A stretch of 23,939 nucleotides of DNA from Clostridia bacterium. GTDB lineage: Bacteria > Bacillota > Clostridia > Oscillospirales > Acutalibacteraceae. Within the stretch, counting starts at the first letter, position 1. Each line of letters starts with the position of its first letter. The notes under the pieces are model-generated. The model made no database searches, had not been told where the DNA came from, and was given only the letters and a program-made list of their open reading frames with translations. The translations under genes and the position numbers were made by a program. Of the stretch, positions 16,244 to 23,939 are shown one piece after another. The stretch lies in assembly GCA_017381395.1 (NCBI GenBank), contig JAFOCH010000049.1:1-23939 (forward strand), given 5' to 3'.

Positions 16244-17296
16244 TTACATCCTTTCAATTTCGTCAATCAAAGCGTCGACAAGTTTATCCTCATCAACCTT
16301 TTTTATAATTTCGCCTTTTTTAATAAGCACTCCGCAACCCTCTCCACCGGCAATACCAATGTCGGCTTCTCTGGCTTCGCCCGGGCCGTTTACAACGCAG
16401 CCCATTACTGCAACGCGAATGTCCTTATCACAATTTTGAAGTCGATTTTCAACCTCGTTTGCAATCTTAATCAAATCTATTCTGGTTCTGCCACAGGTTG
16501 GGCACGAAACAATGGTCGGCCCCGATTTTTTTAGCCCAAGCGATTTTAACAGTGCAATTCCCGCTTTTACCTCTTCGACAGGGTCGTCGGTCAGCGAAAT
16601 ACGAATAGTATCTCCAATTCCGTTTAGCAACAATCCGCCAAGTACAGCAGACGATTTGATTATTCCGTTATATCTAGTTCCTGCTTCGGTCACGCCCAAA
16701 TGAAGCGGATAATCGCATTTAGACGCGATAAGCGAATATGTATCATAAGCAATAACCGGATCTGACGATTTTAACGACAGAACGATATTATTAAAATCAT
16801 ACTTTTCAAGTAATGACGCGTGATAAAGCGCACTTTCAACAATCGCATCAGCGCAAGGAGATCCATACTTATTTAAGATATTCTTTTCAAGTGAACCTGA
16901 GTTAACTCCAATTCTAATCGGAATATTCTTTGCCGCGCAAGCATTAGCAACCAACCTAACCTTTTCATCATCACCAATGTTACCGGGATTAATGCGAATT
17001 TTATCAATACCTGCCGAAATACATTCGAGCGCAAGCTTATAATCAAAATGAATGTCAGCGACAAGCGGAATATCAACAGCAGACTTGATTGAATTTACTA
17101 GCTTAACGGCATTCATATCAGGTACTGCTATACGCACAATGTCGCATCCAGCATCCTTTAATGCAATGGCCTGGTTAACCGATGACGGAACATCAGTTGA
17201 GGGTACGGAAATCATCGACTGAACGGTAATAGGATTTTCTGAGCCGATTTTTATATTTCCTATCGAGAAATTTTTAGTTTTTCTGCGTGAAATCAT
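16244..17296 (-). CDS. ispG: 4-hydroxy-3-methylbut-2-en-1-yl diphosphate synthase
   Basis: This [4Fe-4S] enzyme catalyses the next-to-last step of the methylerythritol phosphate (MEP) isoprenoid pathway, converting the cyclic diphosphate MEcPP to HMBPP. The 350-residue protein has the TIM-barrel substrate domain (IGSENPITVQSMI near the start, VADIHFDYKLA, RINPGNIG) and the C-terminal cluster domain with CPTC (C265, C268), MGCVVNGPGEA (C300) and Glu307 as expected cluster ligands. It lies 7 bases after rseP and 5 before polC. Together with dxr in the same cluster it supports isoprenoid synthesis, which also feeds the UppS product. The ribosome binding site before the ATG is weak (GTGAG), suggesting translational coupling. 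Confidence 0.96.
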   Translation of the reverse strand: MISRRKTKNFSIGNIKIGSENPITVQSMISVPSTDVPSSVNQAIALKDAGCDIVRIAVPDMNAVKLVNSIKSAVDIPLVADIHFDYKLALECISAGIDKIRINPGNIGDDEKVRLVANACAAKNIPIRIGVNSGSLEKNILNKYGSPCADAIVESALYHASLLEKYDFNNIVLSLKSSDPVIAYDTYSLIASKCDYPLHLGVTEAGTRYNGIIKSSAVLGGLLLNGIGDTIRISLTDDPVEEVKAGIALLKSLGLKKSGPTIVSCPTCGRTRIDLIKIANEVENRLQNCDKDIRVAVMGCVVNGPGEAREADIGIAGGEGCGVLIKKGEIIKKVDEDKLVDALIDEIERM

Positions 17297-17303
17297 ATTC
17301 TCA

Positions 17304-18347
17304 CTACCAAATTAAATTTATAATATCATTAAACGTAATAAAAATTATTAGCGCAAACAGTAACGCAAAACCTATTCCGTGAATCAGTCCCTCATATTTA
17401 GGCGGAATCGGCTTTTTCCTAATCATTTCGACGAATAGAAACAGTATTCTTCCCCCATCCAACGCGGGAAGCGGCAACAGATTCATAATGCCTAGATTGA
17501 TTGTAATAATACACGCTAGATATACAACGTTCCAAAGAGACTGTCTTGCGGCTTCGCTAACCGTGGCGGTTATTCCAACAGGTCCTGACAGCTGATTAAG
17601 CTGATATTTGCCCGTTATCATATCGTAAAGCGACATATAAACAATTCGAGCGTAGGAAACCGTCGTCTTTGCCGAATAGGATAATGTGCTTAAAAATGTC
17701 TTTTTCTCAGGATATACTTTAAAATCAGGGAAAATATACTTATTTCCATCCTCAAGCGTTTCCATTTTAAACTCTACGTCGTTAAGCTCGATGGTTTCTC
17801 CACCGCGCTTTACAGTAAAATCGAGTTTGCCATCTCTATCCGATGCAAACATATAGCTCAAATCACTGTAACAAAAAATACGGCGGCCATTAGCCATAAT
17901 AATTTCGTCATCAACCGAAAGATTATGATGATTACTAACAGCATTTTCGTCAAAAACAGCAATCTTTGTCGTCGCAAATGCTTGCTGTGGAATGGTCATT
18001 ATAATAGCCAGAATAAAGCCCAGAATTATATTAAAAACTGCACCTGCCGCAACAATGATAAGTCGTTTCCACGGCTTTTTACTGCCGAATGCCCTTGGGT
18101 CAGAGCTTTCGCTGTCCTCCCCTTCCATAGCGCAATATCCACCAAAAGGAATTAAACGAACAGAATAAAGTGTTTCCTTGCCCTGCTTGGAAAACAGCTT
18201 AGGGCCAAATCCTAATGAAAATTCATTAACCTTAACACCAAGCAGTTTCGCAGAAATGAAATGGCCGAATTCGTGAATAATTATAACTATTACGAACATA
18301 AAAATCGCAATAAGAATGGGCCATATATAATTCCAAATTTCAGCCAT
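17304..18347 (-). CDS. rseP: Site-2 intramembrane zinc metalloprotease (RseP/RasP family)
   Basis: This membrane protease cleaves transmembrane segments of anti-sigma factors and remnant signal peptides. The 347-residue protein has the zinc motif HEFGH (residues 25-29) in its first membrane helix, a second conserved FGGYCAMEGEDS region, a PDZ domain (about 130-210), and the third metal-binding motif LDGGR (296-300) near the C-terminal helices. Three or four membrane segments are visible. It has a single PDZ domain, as in Gram-positive RasP. GAAGGA lies ahead of the ATG. The place between dxr and ispG is usual in Firmicutes. The anti-sigma substrate is not in the window. Confidence 0.95.
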   Translation of the reverse strand: MAEIWNYIWPILIAIFMFVIVIIIHEFGHFISAKLLGVKVNEFSLGFGPKLFSKQGKETLYSVRLIPFGGYCAMEGEDSESSDPRAFGSKKPWKRLIIVAAGAVFNIILGFILAIIMTIPQQAFATTKIAVFDENAVSNHHNLSVDDEIIMANGRRIFCYSDLSYMFASDRDGKLDFTVKRGGETIELNDVEFKMETLEDGNKYIFPDFKVYPEKKTFLSTLSYSAKTTVSYARIVYMSLYDMITGKYQLNQLSGPVGITATVSEAARQSLWNVVYLACIITINLGIMNLLPLPALDGGRILFLFVEMIRKKPIPPKYEGLIHGIGFALLFALIIFITFNDIINLIW

Positions 18348-18361
18348 AAACTATTCCTTCT

Positions 18362-19507
18362 CTAAATATTTGAATAAACAAATTCGCGTGCCGCCTTATC
18401 AGCACAATCAATATCATAAACAGAGGTGATTTTACCAACATTTTGAGCATCGGTAGCAGCCTTAACAAGCTCACCAATTTGCAAAAAGCTGATTTTACCT
18501 TCTAAAAACAGCGCAACAGCGGCCTCGTTAGCACCATTTGCAGCAACCGGCTTTAATCCGCCCTGCTTAATCGCATCAATACAGGTGGATAAACAGACAA
18601 ACGTATCATAATCCGGCTCGTAAAAGGTAATTTTAGCCGCTCTTGCGAGACTGAGTCGTTCACCCTGCGTTTCGTACCTTTCGGGATACGTGAGGGCGTA
18701 CTGAATAGGTACGTGCATATCGGCAGTACCGATTTGAGCAATTATAGCACCGTCATCAAACTCAACTGCCGAATGTAACAAACTCTCTCTCTGAACAATT
18801 ACATCGATCATATCAGCAGAAACATTGAACAAATGCGCGGCTTCGATTACTTCGAGCCCCTTGTTCATCATTGTTGCGCTATCAATTGTAATCTTTTTTC
18901 CCATACTCCAATTAGGATGCTTGAGTGCATCGGCGACTGTAACCTTTGTCAGCATATCCTTAGTATATCCAAAAAACGGACCGCCCGATGCAGTTAAAAT
19001 AATCTTGTGAATTTTTCTTGACGGAGGTGCAGCGGCAAGGCACTGAAAAATTGCCGAATGCTCGCTATCTACGGGAAAAAGATTTACTTCCTTTTCCTTA
19101 ACGGCAGGCATAACAAGCTCACCACCGGTAACAAGTGTTTCCTTATTAGCGAGAGCTATGTCCTTGCCTGCTTTTATTGCCTCTAACGTCGGCTTTAAAC
19201 CGACCATTCCGACAACAGAATTTACAACTATATCCGACTTTTCAAAAGCGGCTGCTTCGCACAAACCATCAATGCCCGAAACAACCTTTACAGACATATC
19301 AGATACGCGTAGCTTAAATTCATTAGCGTACTTTTCATCATATACGCAAACAAGCTCGGGCATAAATTCACGTGTCTGCTTTTCGAGCAAATCGATATTC
19401 TGATTCGCGGTAATAACGTTTACCTTGAAATTAAATTTTCTGGCTATATCAAGAGTTTGCGTACCGATTGAACCGTTTGAGCCAAGTAAAGTAATTGATT
19501 TTATCAT
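18362..19507 (-). CDS. dxr: 1-deoxy-D-xylulose 5-phosphate reductoisomerase
   Basis: This enzyme makes 2-C-methyl-D-erythritol 4-phosphate from DXP using NADPH, the committed step of the MEP pathway. The 381-residue protein starts with the NADPH-binding GSNGSIGTQTLDI. It has the NKETLVTGGELV and PVDSEHSAIFQ stretches with metal-binding Asp and Glu, SGGPF, and HPNWSMGKKITIDSATMMNKGLEVIEA, all hallmarks of Dxr. Length is typical. It is 4 bases downstream of cdsA, with only a weak ribosome binding site (GGTAAG), so translational coupling with cdsA is likely. Its stop codon lies just before the ribosome binding site of rseP. Confidence 0.97.
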   Translation of the reverse strand: MIKSITLLGSNGSIGTQTLDIARKFNFKVNVITANQNIDLLEKQTREFMPELVCVYDEKYANEFKLRVSDMSVKVVSGIDGLCEAAAFEKSDIVVNSVVGMVGLKPTLEAIKAGKDIALANKETLVTGGELVMPAVKEKEVNLFPVDSEHSAIFQCLAAAPPSRKIHKIILTASGGPFFGYTKDMLTKVTVADALKHPNWSMGKKITIDSATMMNKGLEVIEAAHLFNVSADMIDVIVQRESLLHSAVEFDDGAIIAQIGTADMHVPIQYALTYPERYETQGERLSLARAAKITFYEPDYDTFVCLSTCIDAIKQGGLKPVAANGANEAAVALFLEGKISFLQIGELVKAATDAQNVGKITSVYDIDCADKAAREFVYSNI

Positions 19508-19511
19508 AATT

Positions 19512-20327
19512 TTATCTTACCAATGTAAACAACTGCATAATCATAACCATATACGCGGTTACCATCAGCATACTGTCAAAGCGGTCAAGCACTCCGCCAT
19601 GACCGGGCATAATATTTCCATAGTCCTTTATCTTATAATATCTCTTAATCGCTGAGGCAAAAAGGTCACCTACCACGCTCACAAGTGATCCAAGTACGGC
19701 TACAAGGATTACAAGCAAGTATGATACACTCTCTACGCCTTCAACTGAAAGACTGTAAATAAGGGCAAAAAGAATTGATAATACGAGGTTTGATACAATA
19801 CCGCCTACTAATCCTTCGATAGTTTTTTTGGGGCTTAAAACGGGGGCTAACTTGTGCTTTCCGATAGCACAACCGACAAAGTATGCACCTGTATCCGAAC
19901 CCCATGCACAGAATGCGATCAGGATGAAATAGAACATTCCGTGAGGATGGTCAATAATCGCAATCAAGCTACTGAACGCGAACGAAACAAACATAATTAT
20001 AGTATATGCAGTAAACAGAACGGTCATTCTGACCTTTTCAAATGTATAAAGCACGTAGCAGCAAAACAGAATTGAATAAATAATTGCCAATACGTTAAAG
20101 GTTAAACCAAATCCGCTTCTAACCGAAAATACCGACAAAACAGTAAATATCATTGAAGCAATCATAAAAGGAATTTGACTGCTCATTTTTGTTGTATTGA
20201 GAATTTCATATGTTGCAATTAAGGCGACCAAGCCAATCACTATATCGAGCATAATGGTTGCTCGAAAAATAAGAGTAATTATAAGTAAAATTACGCCAAC
20301 TGCTCCTGAAATTATGCGTGTTTTCAT
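19512..20327 (-). CDS. cdsA: Phosphatidate cytidylyltransferase (CDP-diglyceride synthase)
   Basis: This integral membrane enzyme makes CDP-diacylglycerol from phosphatidate and CTP for phospholipid synthesis. The 271-residue protein has about seven or eight hydrophobic segments. It carries the CDP-diglyceride synthase signature near the C-terminus (SAIKRYYKIKDYGNIMPGHG followed by GVLDRFDS), with the catalytic Asp and basic residues present. I chose the ATG at 20327 because GGGAG lies about 9 bases upstream; a TTG at 20336 would sit directly on that site. It follows uppS closely, as in most Firmicutes. Confidence 0.94.
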   Translation of the reverse strand: MKTRIISGAVGVILLIITLIFRATIMLDIVIGLVALIATYEILNTTKMSSQIPFMIASMIFTVLSVFSVRSGFGLTFNVLAIIYSILFCCYVLYTFEKVRMTVLFTAYTIIMFVSFAFSSLIAIIDHPHGMFYFILIAFCAWGSDTGAYFVGCAIGKHKLAPVLSPKKTIEGLVGGIVSNLVLSILFALIYSLSVEGVESVSYLLVILVAVLGSLVSVVGDLFASAIKRYYKIKDYGNIMPGHGGVLDRFDSMLMVTAYMVMIMQLFTLVR

Positions 20328-20342
20328 ATTCTTCAACTCCCT

Positions 20343-21058
20343 TTATTTTGTTCCGCCGTATCGTCTATCTCTAAGTGCAAAGGCGGAAATCGCTTCATCT
20401 ATATCTTTTTCGCTAAAATCGGGCCACAAGCGGTCGGTAAACCAATATTCAGCATAAGCAGATTGCCAAATAAGAAAATTCGACAGTCGATATTCACCAC
20501 TGGGTCTGATGATAAGATCAGTGTCGGGCATCCCTGCTGTATAAAGATTATCCGAAAGCATCGAATCGGTAAGCTCGACTAAATTATCACCGCGCTCGGC
20601 CATTTTTCGCACTGTTTTGACGATTTCGTCGCGACCTCCGTAATTCAGCGCTATGTTAAGATTCAGTCCCGTTGCATCCTTTGAATCGTCTTCTACCTTT
20701 TTTATCAAGCGGTTGAGTTCATCATCAAGCATTGTCATGTTACCCAGGAACTTTACCTTTATATTCTCGTCCTTAAAATTGACCGAATCGACCAAATAAT
20801 CGTGCAATAATTTCATAATTGCATCGACTTCGTCCTTTGGTCTTTTCCAATTTTCGGTGCTAAATGCATATACCGTGAGATATTTTATACCAATCTTATT
20901 ACAGTATCTTGCAATTTTTTGAAACGTTTTGGCCCCTGATGAATGACCGGCTGTACGCGGAAGGCCTCTTTTTTCGCCCATCTGCCGTTGCCGTCCATTA
21001 TTATACCGATATGAGTCGGGAGGATATCAGGCAAACTTTTTTTCTTTTTAAAAAACAA
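20343..21058 (-). CDS. uppS: Isoprenyl transferase (undecaprenyl diphosphate synthase), frameshifted
   Basis: This cis-prenyltransferase makes undecaprenyl diphosphate, the lipid carrier for peptidoglycan and other wall polymers. The N-terminal part HIGIIMDGNGRWAKK (catalytic Asp in MDGN) and the rest (RGLPRTAGHSSGAKTFQ, YAFSTENWKRP, NYGGRDEI, DLIIRPSGEYRLSNFLIWQ) are in different frames. They join if one A is added to the six-A run at 20974-20969 (minus strand), giving about 238 residues, normal for the family. I took the TTG at 21058 as the start because GGCGGTG lies 7 bases upstream; the ATG at 21079 has no ribosome binding site and abuts a terminator U-tract, but would add only 7 residues. 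As UppS is normally essential, the frameshift is more likely a sequence error, or is bypassed by slippage, than a true loss. Confidence 0.9.
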
Positions 21059-21079
21059 TGAAACACACCGCCATTTCAT

Positions 21080-21111
21080 AAAAAGGGACTGCGAAATACC
21101 ACAGTCCCTTT
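21080..21111 (-). terminator. Terminator-like hairpin between frr and uppS
   Basis: Read on the minus strand, AAAGGGACTG and CAGTCCCTTT (21111-21102 and 21091-21082) form a 10-bp stem with a 10-base loop, and the U-tract continues to 21080. The next base begins the first possible uppS ATG. It should end many frr transcripts or attenuate expression of the downstream isoprenoid, lipid and polC genes. No clear promoter was found between it and uppS. Confidence 0.8.
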
Positions 21112-21131
21112 AAATTAAATCTTATCAGAAA

Positions 21132-21686
21132 TTACAGAGACATAATTTCCTTTTCTTTTGCTTCGGCAACCTCATCGATCTTCTTAACGAATTTATCAGT
21201 GAGCTTCTGAACGTCGGTTTCACCCTTCTTAACGTCATCTTCGGTGATTTCGCTATTCTTCTTCATTGCCTTTAACTTGTCGTTAACGTCGCGACGAATT
21301 GAACGAATAGCAACCTTTGATTCCTCAGCCATTTTGCTGATTTCTTTGCAAAGATCCTTACGACGTTCCTCAGTAAGCGGCGGGAAGTTAATTCTGATAA
21401 TCTTTCCGTCATTTGCAGGAGTGATGCCGATATCAGAAGCTAAAATTGCCTTTTCAATATCCTTTAATGTAGAAACGTCCCAGGGCTGAATTTGAAGCAT
21501 TCTTGCCTCGGGTACAGAAACTGCTGCCATCTGAATAACGGGTGTAGGTGTGCCGTAATAATCGACAGTAACTCTATCGAGGATTGCAGGGTTTGCACGT
21601 CCTGCGCGGATTGAACCATACTCTTTTTCGAGTGCAGCTACTGATTTATTCATTTTTTCTTCTGCTGTTTTAAAAAGTTCGTTCAT
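21132..21686 (-). CDS. frr: Ribosome recycling factor
   Basis: This factor, together with EF-G, splits the post-termination ribosome complex. The 184-residue protein aligns with the family over its whole length: an N-terminal helix with the conserved IRAGRANPAILDRV, the small alpha/beta domain (VDYYGTPTPVIQMA, QPWD), the conserved IRINFPPLTEERRKDL, and the long C-terminal helices ending KEIMSL. GGAG lies ahead of the ATG, 13 bases after pyrH, so the two are co-transcribed, the usual bacterial pairing. Confidence 0.98.
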   Translation of the reverse strand: MNELFKTAEEKMNKSVAALEKEYGSIRAGRANPAILDRVTVDYYGTPTPVIQMAAVSVPEARMLQIQPWDVSTLKDIEKAILASDIGITPANDGKIIRINFPPLTEERRKDLCKEISKMAEESKVAIRSIRRDVNDKLKAMKKNSEITEDDVKKGETDVQKLTDKFVKKIDEVAEAKEKEIMSL

Positions 21687-21699
21687 AGCTATTCTCCTT

Positions 21700-22404
21700 T
21701 TATTTAACTATTGTACCAATTGTTTCGCCGCAAATTGCACGAACAATATTTTTCGGATCGTTAAGATTGAATACGAGAATGGGGATATTATTATCCATAC
21801 AGAGAGAGGCTGCTGTGCTATCCATAACGTGAAGCCCTTGACTGAGAACGTCAATGTATTTGAGCTCGTCATACTTTTTGCAATCAGGATTTGTCTTCGG
21901 GTCGCTGTCATAAACGCCGTCAACGTTGGTTGCCTTAAAGATAATGTCGGCATCAATTTCGGCTGCACGTAATGAAGCTGCTGTATCGGTTGAGAAGAAG
22001 GGATTGCCCGTTCCACAGCCAAACACTACTACTCGTCCCTTTTCTAAATGACGGACTGCTTTATTACGGATGTACGGTTCGGCCACCTGCTGCATTGAAA
22101 TCGCAGTCTGAACTCGTACGTTTACGCCAAGCTGTTCGAGTGCATCGCCAAGAGCAAGTGCATTGATCACAGTTGCGAGCATTCCCATATGGTCAGCACG
22201 TGTTCTGTCCATTTTACCACTTGTTCTGCCTCGCCAGAAGTTACCGCCACCAACTACGATGGCAACCTCGGCGCCAAGCGAAACACATTCCTTTATGCTT
22301 TCACAAATTTTAAGTACAGTGTCGAAATCGAGGCCAAAATGTTGTTCTCCAGCCATGGCTTCGCCACTAACTTTAATAAGAACTCTCTTATATTTCAGTT
22401 GCAT
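21700..22404 (-). CDS. pyrH: UMP kinase
   Basis: This enzyme phosphorylates UMP to UDP in pyrimidine nucleotide synthesis and belongs to the amino-acid kinase family rather than the adenylate kinase fold. The 234-residue protein has KRVLIKVSGEAMAG at the start, VGGGNFWRGR, the MDRTRADHMGMLATVINALAL motif typical of PyrH, GCGTGNPFFSTDTAASLRAAEI in the nucleotide-binding area, and the C-terminal MDSTAASLCMDNNIPI. GGGGTGG precedes the ATG. It has its own strong promoter downstream of the tsf terminator, so it begins a new transcription unit with frr. Confidence 0.98.
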   Translation of the reverse strand: MQLKYKRVLIKVSGEAMAGEQHFGLDFDTVLKICESIKECVSLGAEVAIVVGGGNFWRGRTSGKMDRTRADHMGMLATVINALALGDALEQLGVNVRVQTAISMQQVAEPYIRNKAVRHLEKGRVVVFGCGTGNPFFSTDTAASLRAAEIDADIIFKATNVDGVYDSDPKTNPDCKKYDELKYIDVLSQGLHVMDSTAASLCMDNNIPILVFNLNDPKNIVRAICGETIGTIVK

Positions 22405-22431
22405 AATACCACCCCTATAATATATATTTAT

Positions 22432-22460
22432 ATTCTACTATATTTATCTAATATTGTAAA
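22432..22460 (-). promoter_or_regulatory. Promoter of pyrH-frr
   Basis: On the minus strand TTTACA (22460-22455) is followed after 17 bp by TAGAAT (22437-22432). It lies between the tsf terminator and pyrH and has a short AU-rich leader. Confidence 0.75.
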
Positions 22461-22479
22461 GCAAATAAATTAAAATTAT

Positions 22480-22512
22480 AAAAAAATCACCCGACTTTTT
22501 TGAGTCGGGTGA
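22480..22512 (-). terminator. Intrinsic terminator of tsf
   Basis: Read on the minus strand, TCACCCGACT and AGTCGGGTGA (22512-22503 and 22496-22487) form a 10-bp stem around a 6-base loop, followed by a run of T's. It starts 11 bases after the tsf stop codon. Confidence 0.9.
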
Positions 22513-22523
22513 AAATGTGTAAA

Positions 22524-23438
22524 TTATTTTACCATGCTTGCAACTTCGTCAGCGAAATTGTCGGTTCTCTTTTCGAGACCTTCGCCCTTTTCGAGACGAG
22601 CAAACTTAACAAGCTTGATTTCGCCGCCGAGCTTCTTAGCCTCAGCTTCGATATATGCACCAACCTTGAAATCGCCATTCTTAACGAATTCCTGCTCGAT
22701 AAGGCAAACTTCTGAGAAGAACTTGCCGAGCTTACCTTCAACGATTTTAGCAAGAACCTGCTCGGGCTTGTTAGCCATTTTCGGATCTTCCTTCATCTGA
22801 GAAATCATGATGCTCTTTTCATGCTCAATAGCTTCAACAGGAACCGAGTCACGATCGAGGTATGTGGGGTTAACTGCAGCAATCTGCATAGCTACGTCCT
22901 TTGCGAGAGTCTTGAACTCTTCGGTAGCTGCGATTTCGGGAGTGGTCTCGAAGTTAACGAGAACGCCGATTTTACCGCCGCCGTGAACGTATGAGCCAAC
23001 AAAACCTTCGTAACGCTCAAAACGTCTAATCTTAATATTTTCGCGAACTGCGAGGAAGAGATCCTGAACAGCTTCGTTAACAGTTTTGCCATCGAGGGTG
23101 CAGTTTCCGAGAGCTTCAACGTCAGCAGGATTCTGCTCAGCAACAACCTGAGCAACCTTCTTTGTGAGATCCTTAAAGAGATCGCCACCTGCTACGAAGT
23201 CGGTTTCTGCGTTGATTTCAACAGCTGCGGCTACGCCGTCAGCTTCGTAAACGAGAACAGCACCTTCTGCTGCAATACGAGTTGATTTCTTTGCCTGCTG
23301 AGCGAGTCCCTTTTCTCTAAGGAAGTCAACAGCCTTTTCCATATCGCCATCGCATTCGGTGAGAGCCTTTTTACAATCCATCATTCCACATCCGGTTTTT
23401 TCACGGAGCGCCTGTACGTCTTTAGCTGTAAATGCCAT
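22524..23438 (-). CDS. tsf: Elongation factor Ts
   Basis: This is the guanine-nucleotide exchange factor for EF-Tu. The 304-residue protein has the N-terminal UBA-like domain with TGCGMMDCKKALTE, then the core with the conserved NAETDFVA (EF-Tu contact) and two subdomains including YVHGGGKIGVLV and DVAMQIAAVNP. I chose the ATG at 23438 because GGAGGA lies 8-9 bases upstream and MAFTAKDVQ matches usual starts; a TTG at 23453 would overlap the ribosome binding site. It follows rpsB after a terminator-like hairpin, so its level may depend on read-through. Confidence 0.97.
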   Translation of the reverse strand: MAFTAKDVQALREKTGCGMMDCKKALTECDGDMEKAVDFLREKGLAQQAKKSTRIAAEGAVLVYEADGVAAAVEINAETDFVAGGDLFKDLTKKVAQVVAEQNPADVEALGNCTLDGKTVNEAVQDLFLAVRENIKIRRFERYEGFVGSYVHGGGKIGVLVNFETTPEIAATEEFKTLAKDVAMQIAAVNPTYLDRDSVPVEAIEHEKSIMISQMKEDPKMANKPEQVLAKIVEGKLGKFFSEVCLIEQEFVKNGDFKVGAYIEAEAKKLGGEIKLVKFARLEKGEGLEKRTDNFADEVASMVK

Positions 23439-23468
23439 TTTATATTCCTCCAATATTTATAATGTTGT

Positions 23469-23509
23469 AAAAAAAGAAATCAGTGCTCGCCCGCTCCGGG
23501 CGAGCACTG
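23469..23509 (-). terminator. Terminator-like hairpin between rpsB and tsf
   Basis: Read on the minus strand, CAGTGCTCGCCCG and CGGGCGAGCACTG (23509-23497 and 23493-23481) form a perfect 13-bp GC-rich stem with a 3-base loop. ATTTC and seven T's follow. No promoter is visible between it and tsf, so it probably lets part of the transcripts pass. Confidence 0.85.
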
Positions 23510-23526
23510 TAGTTTTTAAAAATTAA

Positions 23527-23939
23527 TTATTCAGCGTCAGTTGCTTCCGTTGCTTCTTCAGTTTCTTCGATAGCAGCAGAGCCCTGTTCGCCCTGGCGAC
23601 CTTCGATAACAGCTGATGCCATAGCAGAAGCGATAAGCTTAACTGCACGGATAGCGTCATCGTTACCGGGGATTACGTAGTCGATTTCGTCAGGATCACA
23701 GTTGGTATCAACGATAGCAACGATCGGAATACCAAGCTTCTTTGCTTCAGCAACAGCGATTCTTTCTTTTCTCGGGTCAACGATAAAGAGTGCGCCAGGA
23801 AGCTCCTTCATATCCTGGATACCGCCAAGGAACTTTTCAAGCTTTTCGATTTCGAGCTTGAGCTTGATAACTTCCTTCTTGGGAAGAAGTTCGAATGTGC
23901 CGTCTTCTTCCATTTTGCGAAGCTGGTTAAGTCTTCTGA
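23527..23939 (-). CDS. rpsB: 30S ribosomal protein S2, C-terminal part
   Basis: This is a small-subunit ribosomal protein. The gene is cut by the right edge, and about 136 residues of the C-terminal part are visible. The reading frame continues from the edge (RLNQLRKMEEDGTFELLPKKEV), and the ATG at 23913 is an internal Met, not the start. Conserved S2 blocks are present: FLGGIQDMKELPGALFIVDPRKE, AVAEAKKLGIPIVAIVDTNCDP and the IPGNDDAIRAVKLIASAMA stretch. The tail after VIEGRQGEQ is Glu-rich, which is common. It is the first visible gene of the rpsB-tsf pair. Confidence 0.97.
   Translation of the reverse strand, partial: RRLNQLRKMEEDGTFELLPKKEVIKLKLEIEKLEKFLGGIQDMKELPGALFIVDPRKERIAVAEAKKLGIPIVAIVDTNCDPDEIDYVIPGNDDAIRAVKLIASAMASAVIEGRQGEQGSAAIEETEEATEATDAE

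Noticed and set aside
20965..20985. Programmed -1 frameshifting as the explanation for the split uppS.
   Set aside because: The six-A run is in the wrong phase for the A AAA AAG heptamer, is short for efficient slippage, and I saw no stimulating structure; error or mutation is simpler.

Overview
The window looks like chromosome from an anaerobic, moderately AT-rich Gram-positive bacterium of the class Clostridia (the order is inference; I would guess Oscillospirales). The evidence is a PolC-type replicative polymerase, DnaD- and DnaI/DnaC-like helicase-loading genes, an [FeFe] hydrogenase, strong SigA-type promoters (TTGACA-17-TATAAT-like), GGAGG ribosome binding sites, and the Firmicutes gene order rpsB-tsf-pyrH-frr-uppS-cdsA-dxr-rseP-ispG-polC. 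I see no mobile element, CRISPR array, tRNA or rRNA. It is essentially a housekeeping region.

Left part (1-4170, plus strand): the C-terminal third of an [FeFe] hydrogenase and its terminator; then a promoter driving a membrane-anchored family 2 glycosyltransferase, a DnaD-domain protein and a DnaC/DnaI-like AAA+ loader; then the RNase P RNA gene (rnpB) with its own promoter and a strong bidirectional terminator.

Middle part (4170-11935): a minus-strand pair (pncB, nicotinate salvage, followed by a lipoprotein of unknown function) diverges from a small XRE-family regulator. The regulator is followed by acn (short aconitase), icd (NADP isocitrate dehydrogenase of the dimeric, eukaryote-like type) and asnB (glutamine-hydrolysing asparagine synthetase). 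Acn and Icd together make 2-oxoglutarate and NADPH for glutamate synthesis, and AsnB uses glutamine nitrogen. A convergent terminator separates asnB from the block to its right.

Right part (11937-23939, minus strand): ribosomal protein S2 (cut by the window edge), elongation factor Ts, UMP kinase, ribosome recycling factor, undecaprenyl diphosphate synthase, CDP-diglyceride synthase, DXP reductoisomerase, the RseP-type site-2 protease, IspG and PolC. This links translation, isoprenoid and lipid supply, and replication. Internal terminators and a promoter before pyrH divide it into several transcription units.

Points worth a second look: (i) conserved genes are interrupted at three places (in-frame TAA in the hydrogenase and in the DnaC-like gene, a one-base frameshift in uppS), which looks more like sequence error or recent mutation than recoding; (ii) palindromes sharing the half-site CAAATATA overlap the pncB and acn promoters on either side of the XRE gene, suggesting a local regulatory circuit; (iii) hairpins in the acn and asnB leaders could attenuate those genes, and the asnB hairpin buries its Shine-Dalgarno sequence. 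I found no convincing wholly new system; the CAAATATA/XRE circuit is the best candidate for something undescribed.
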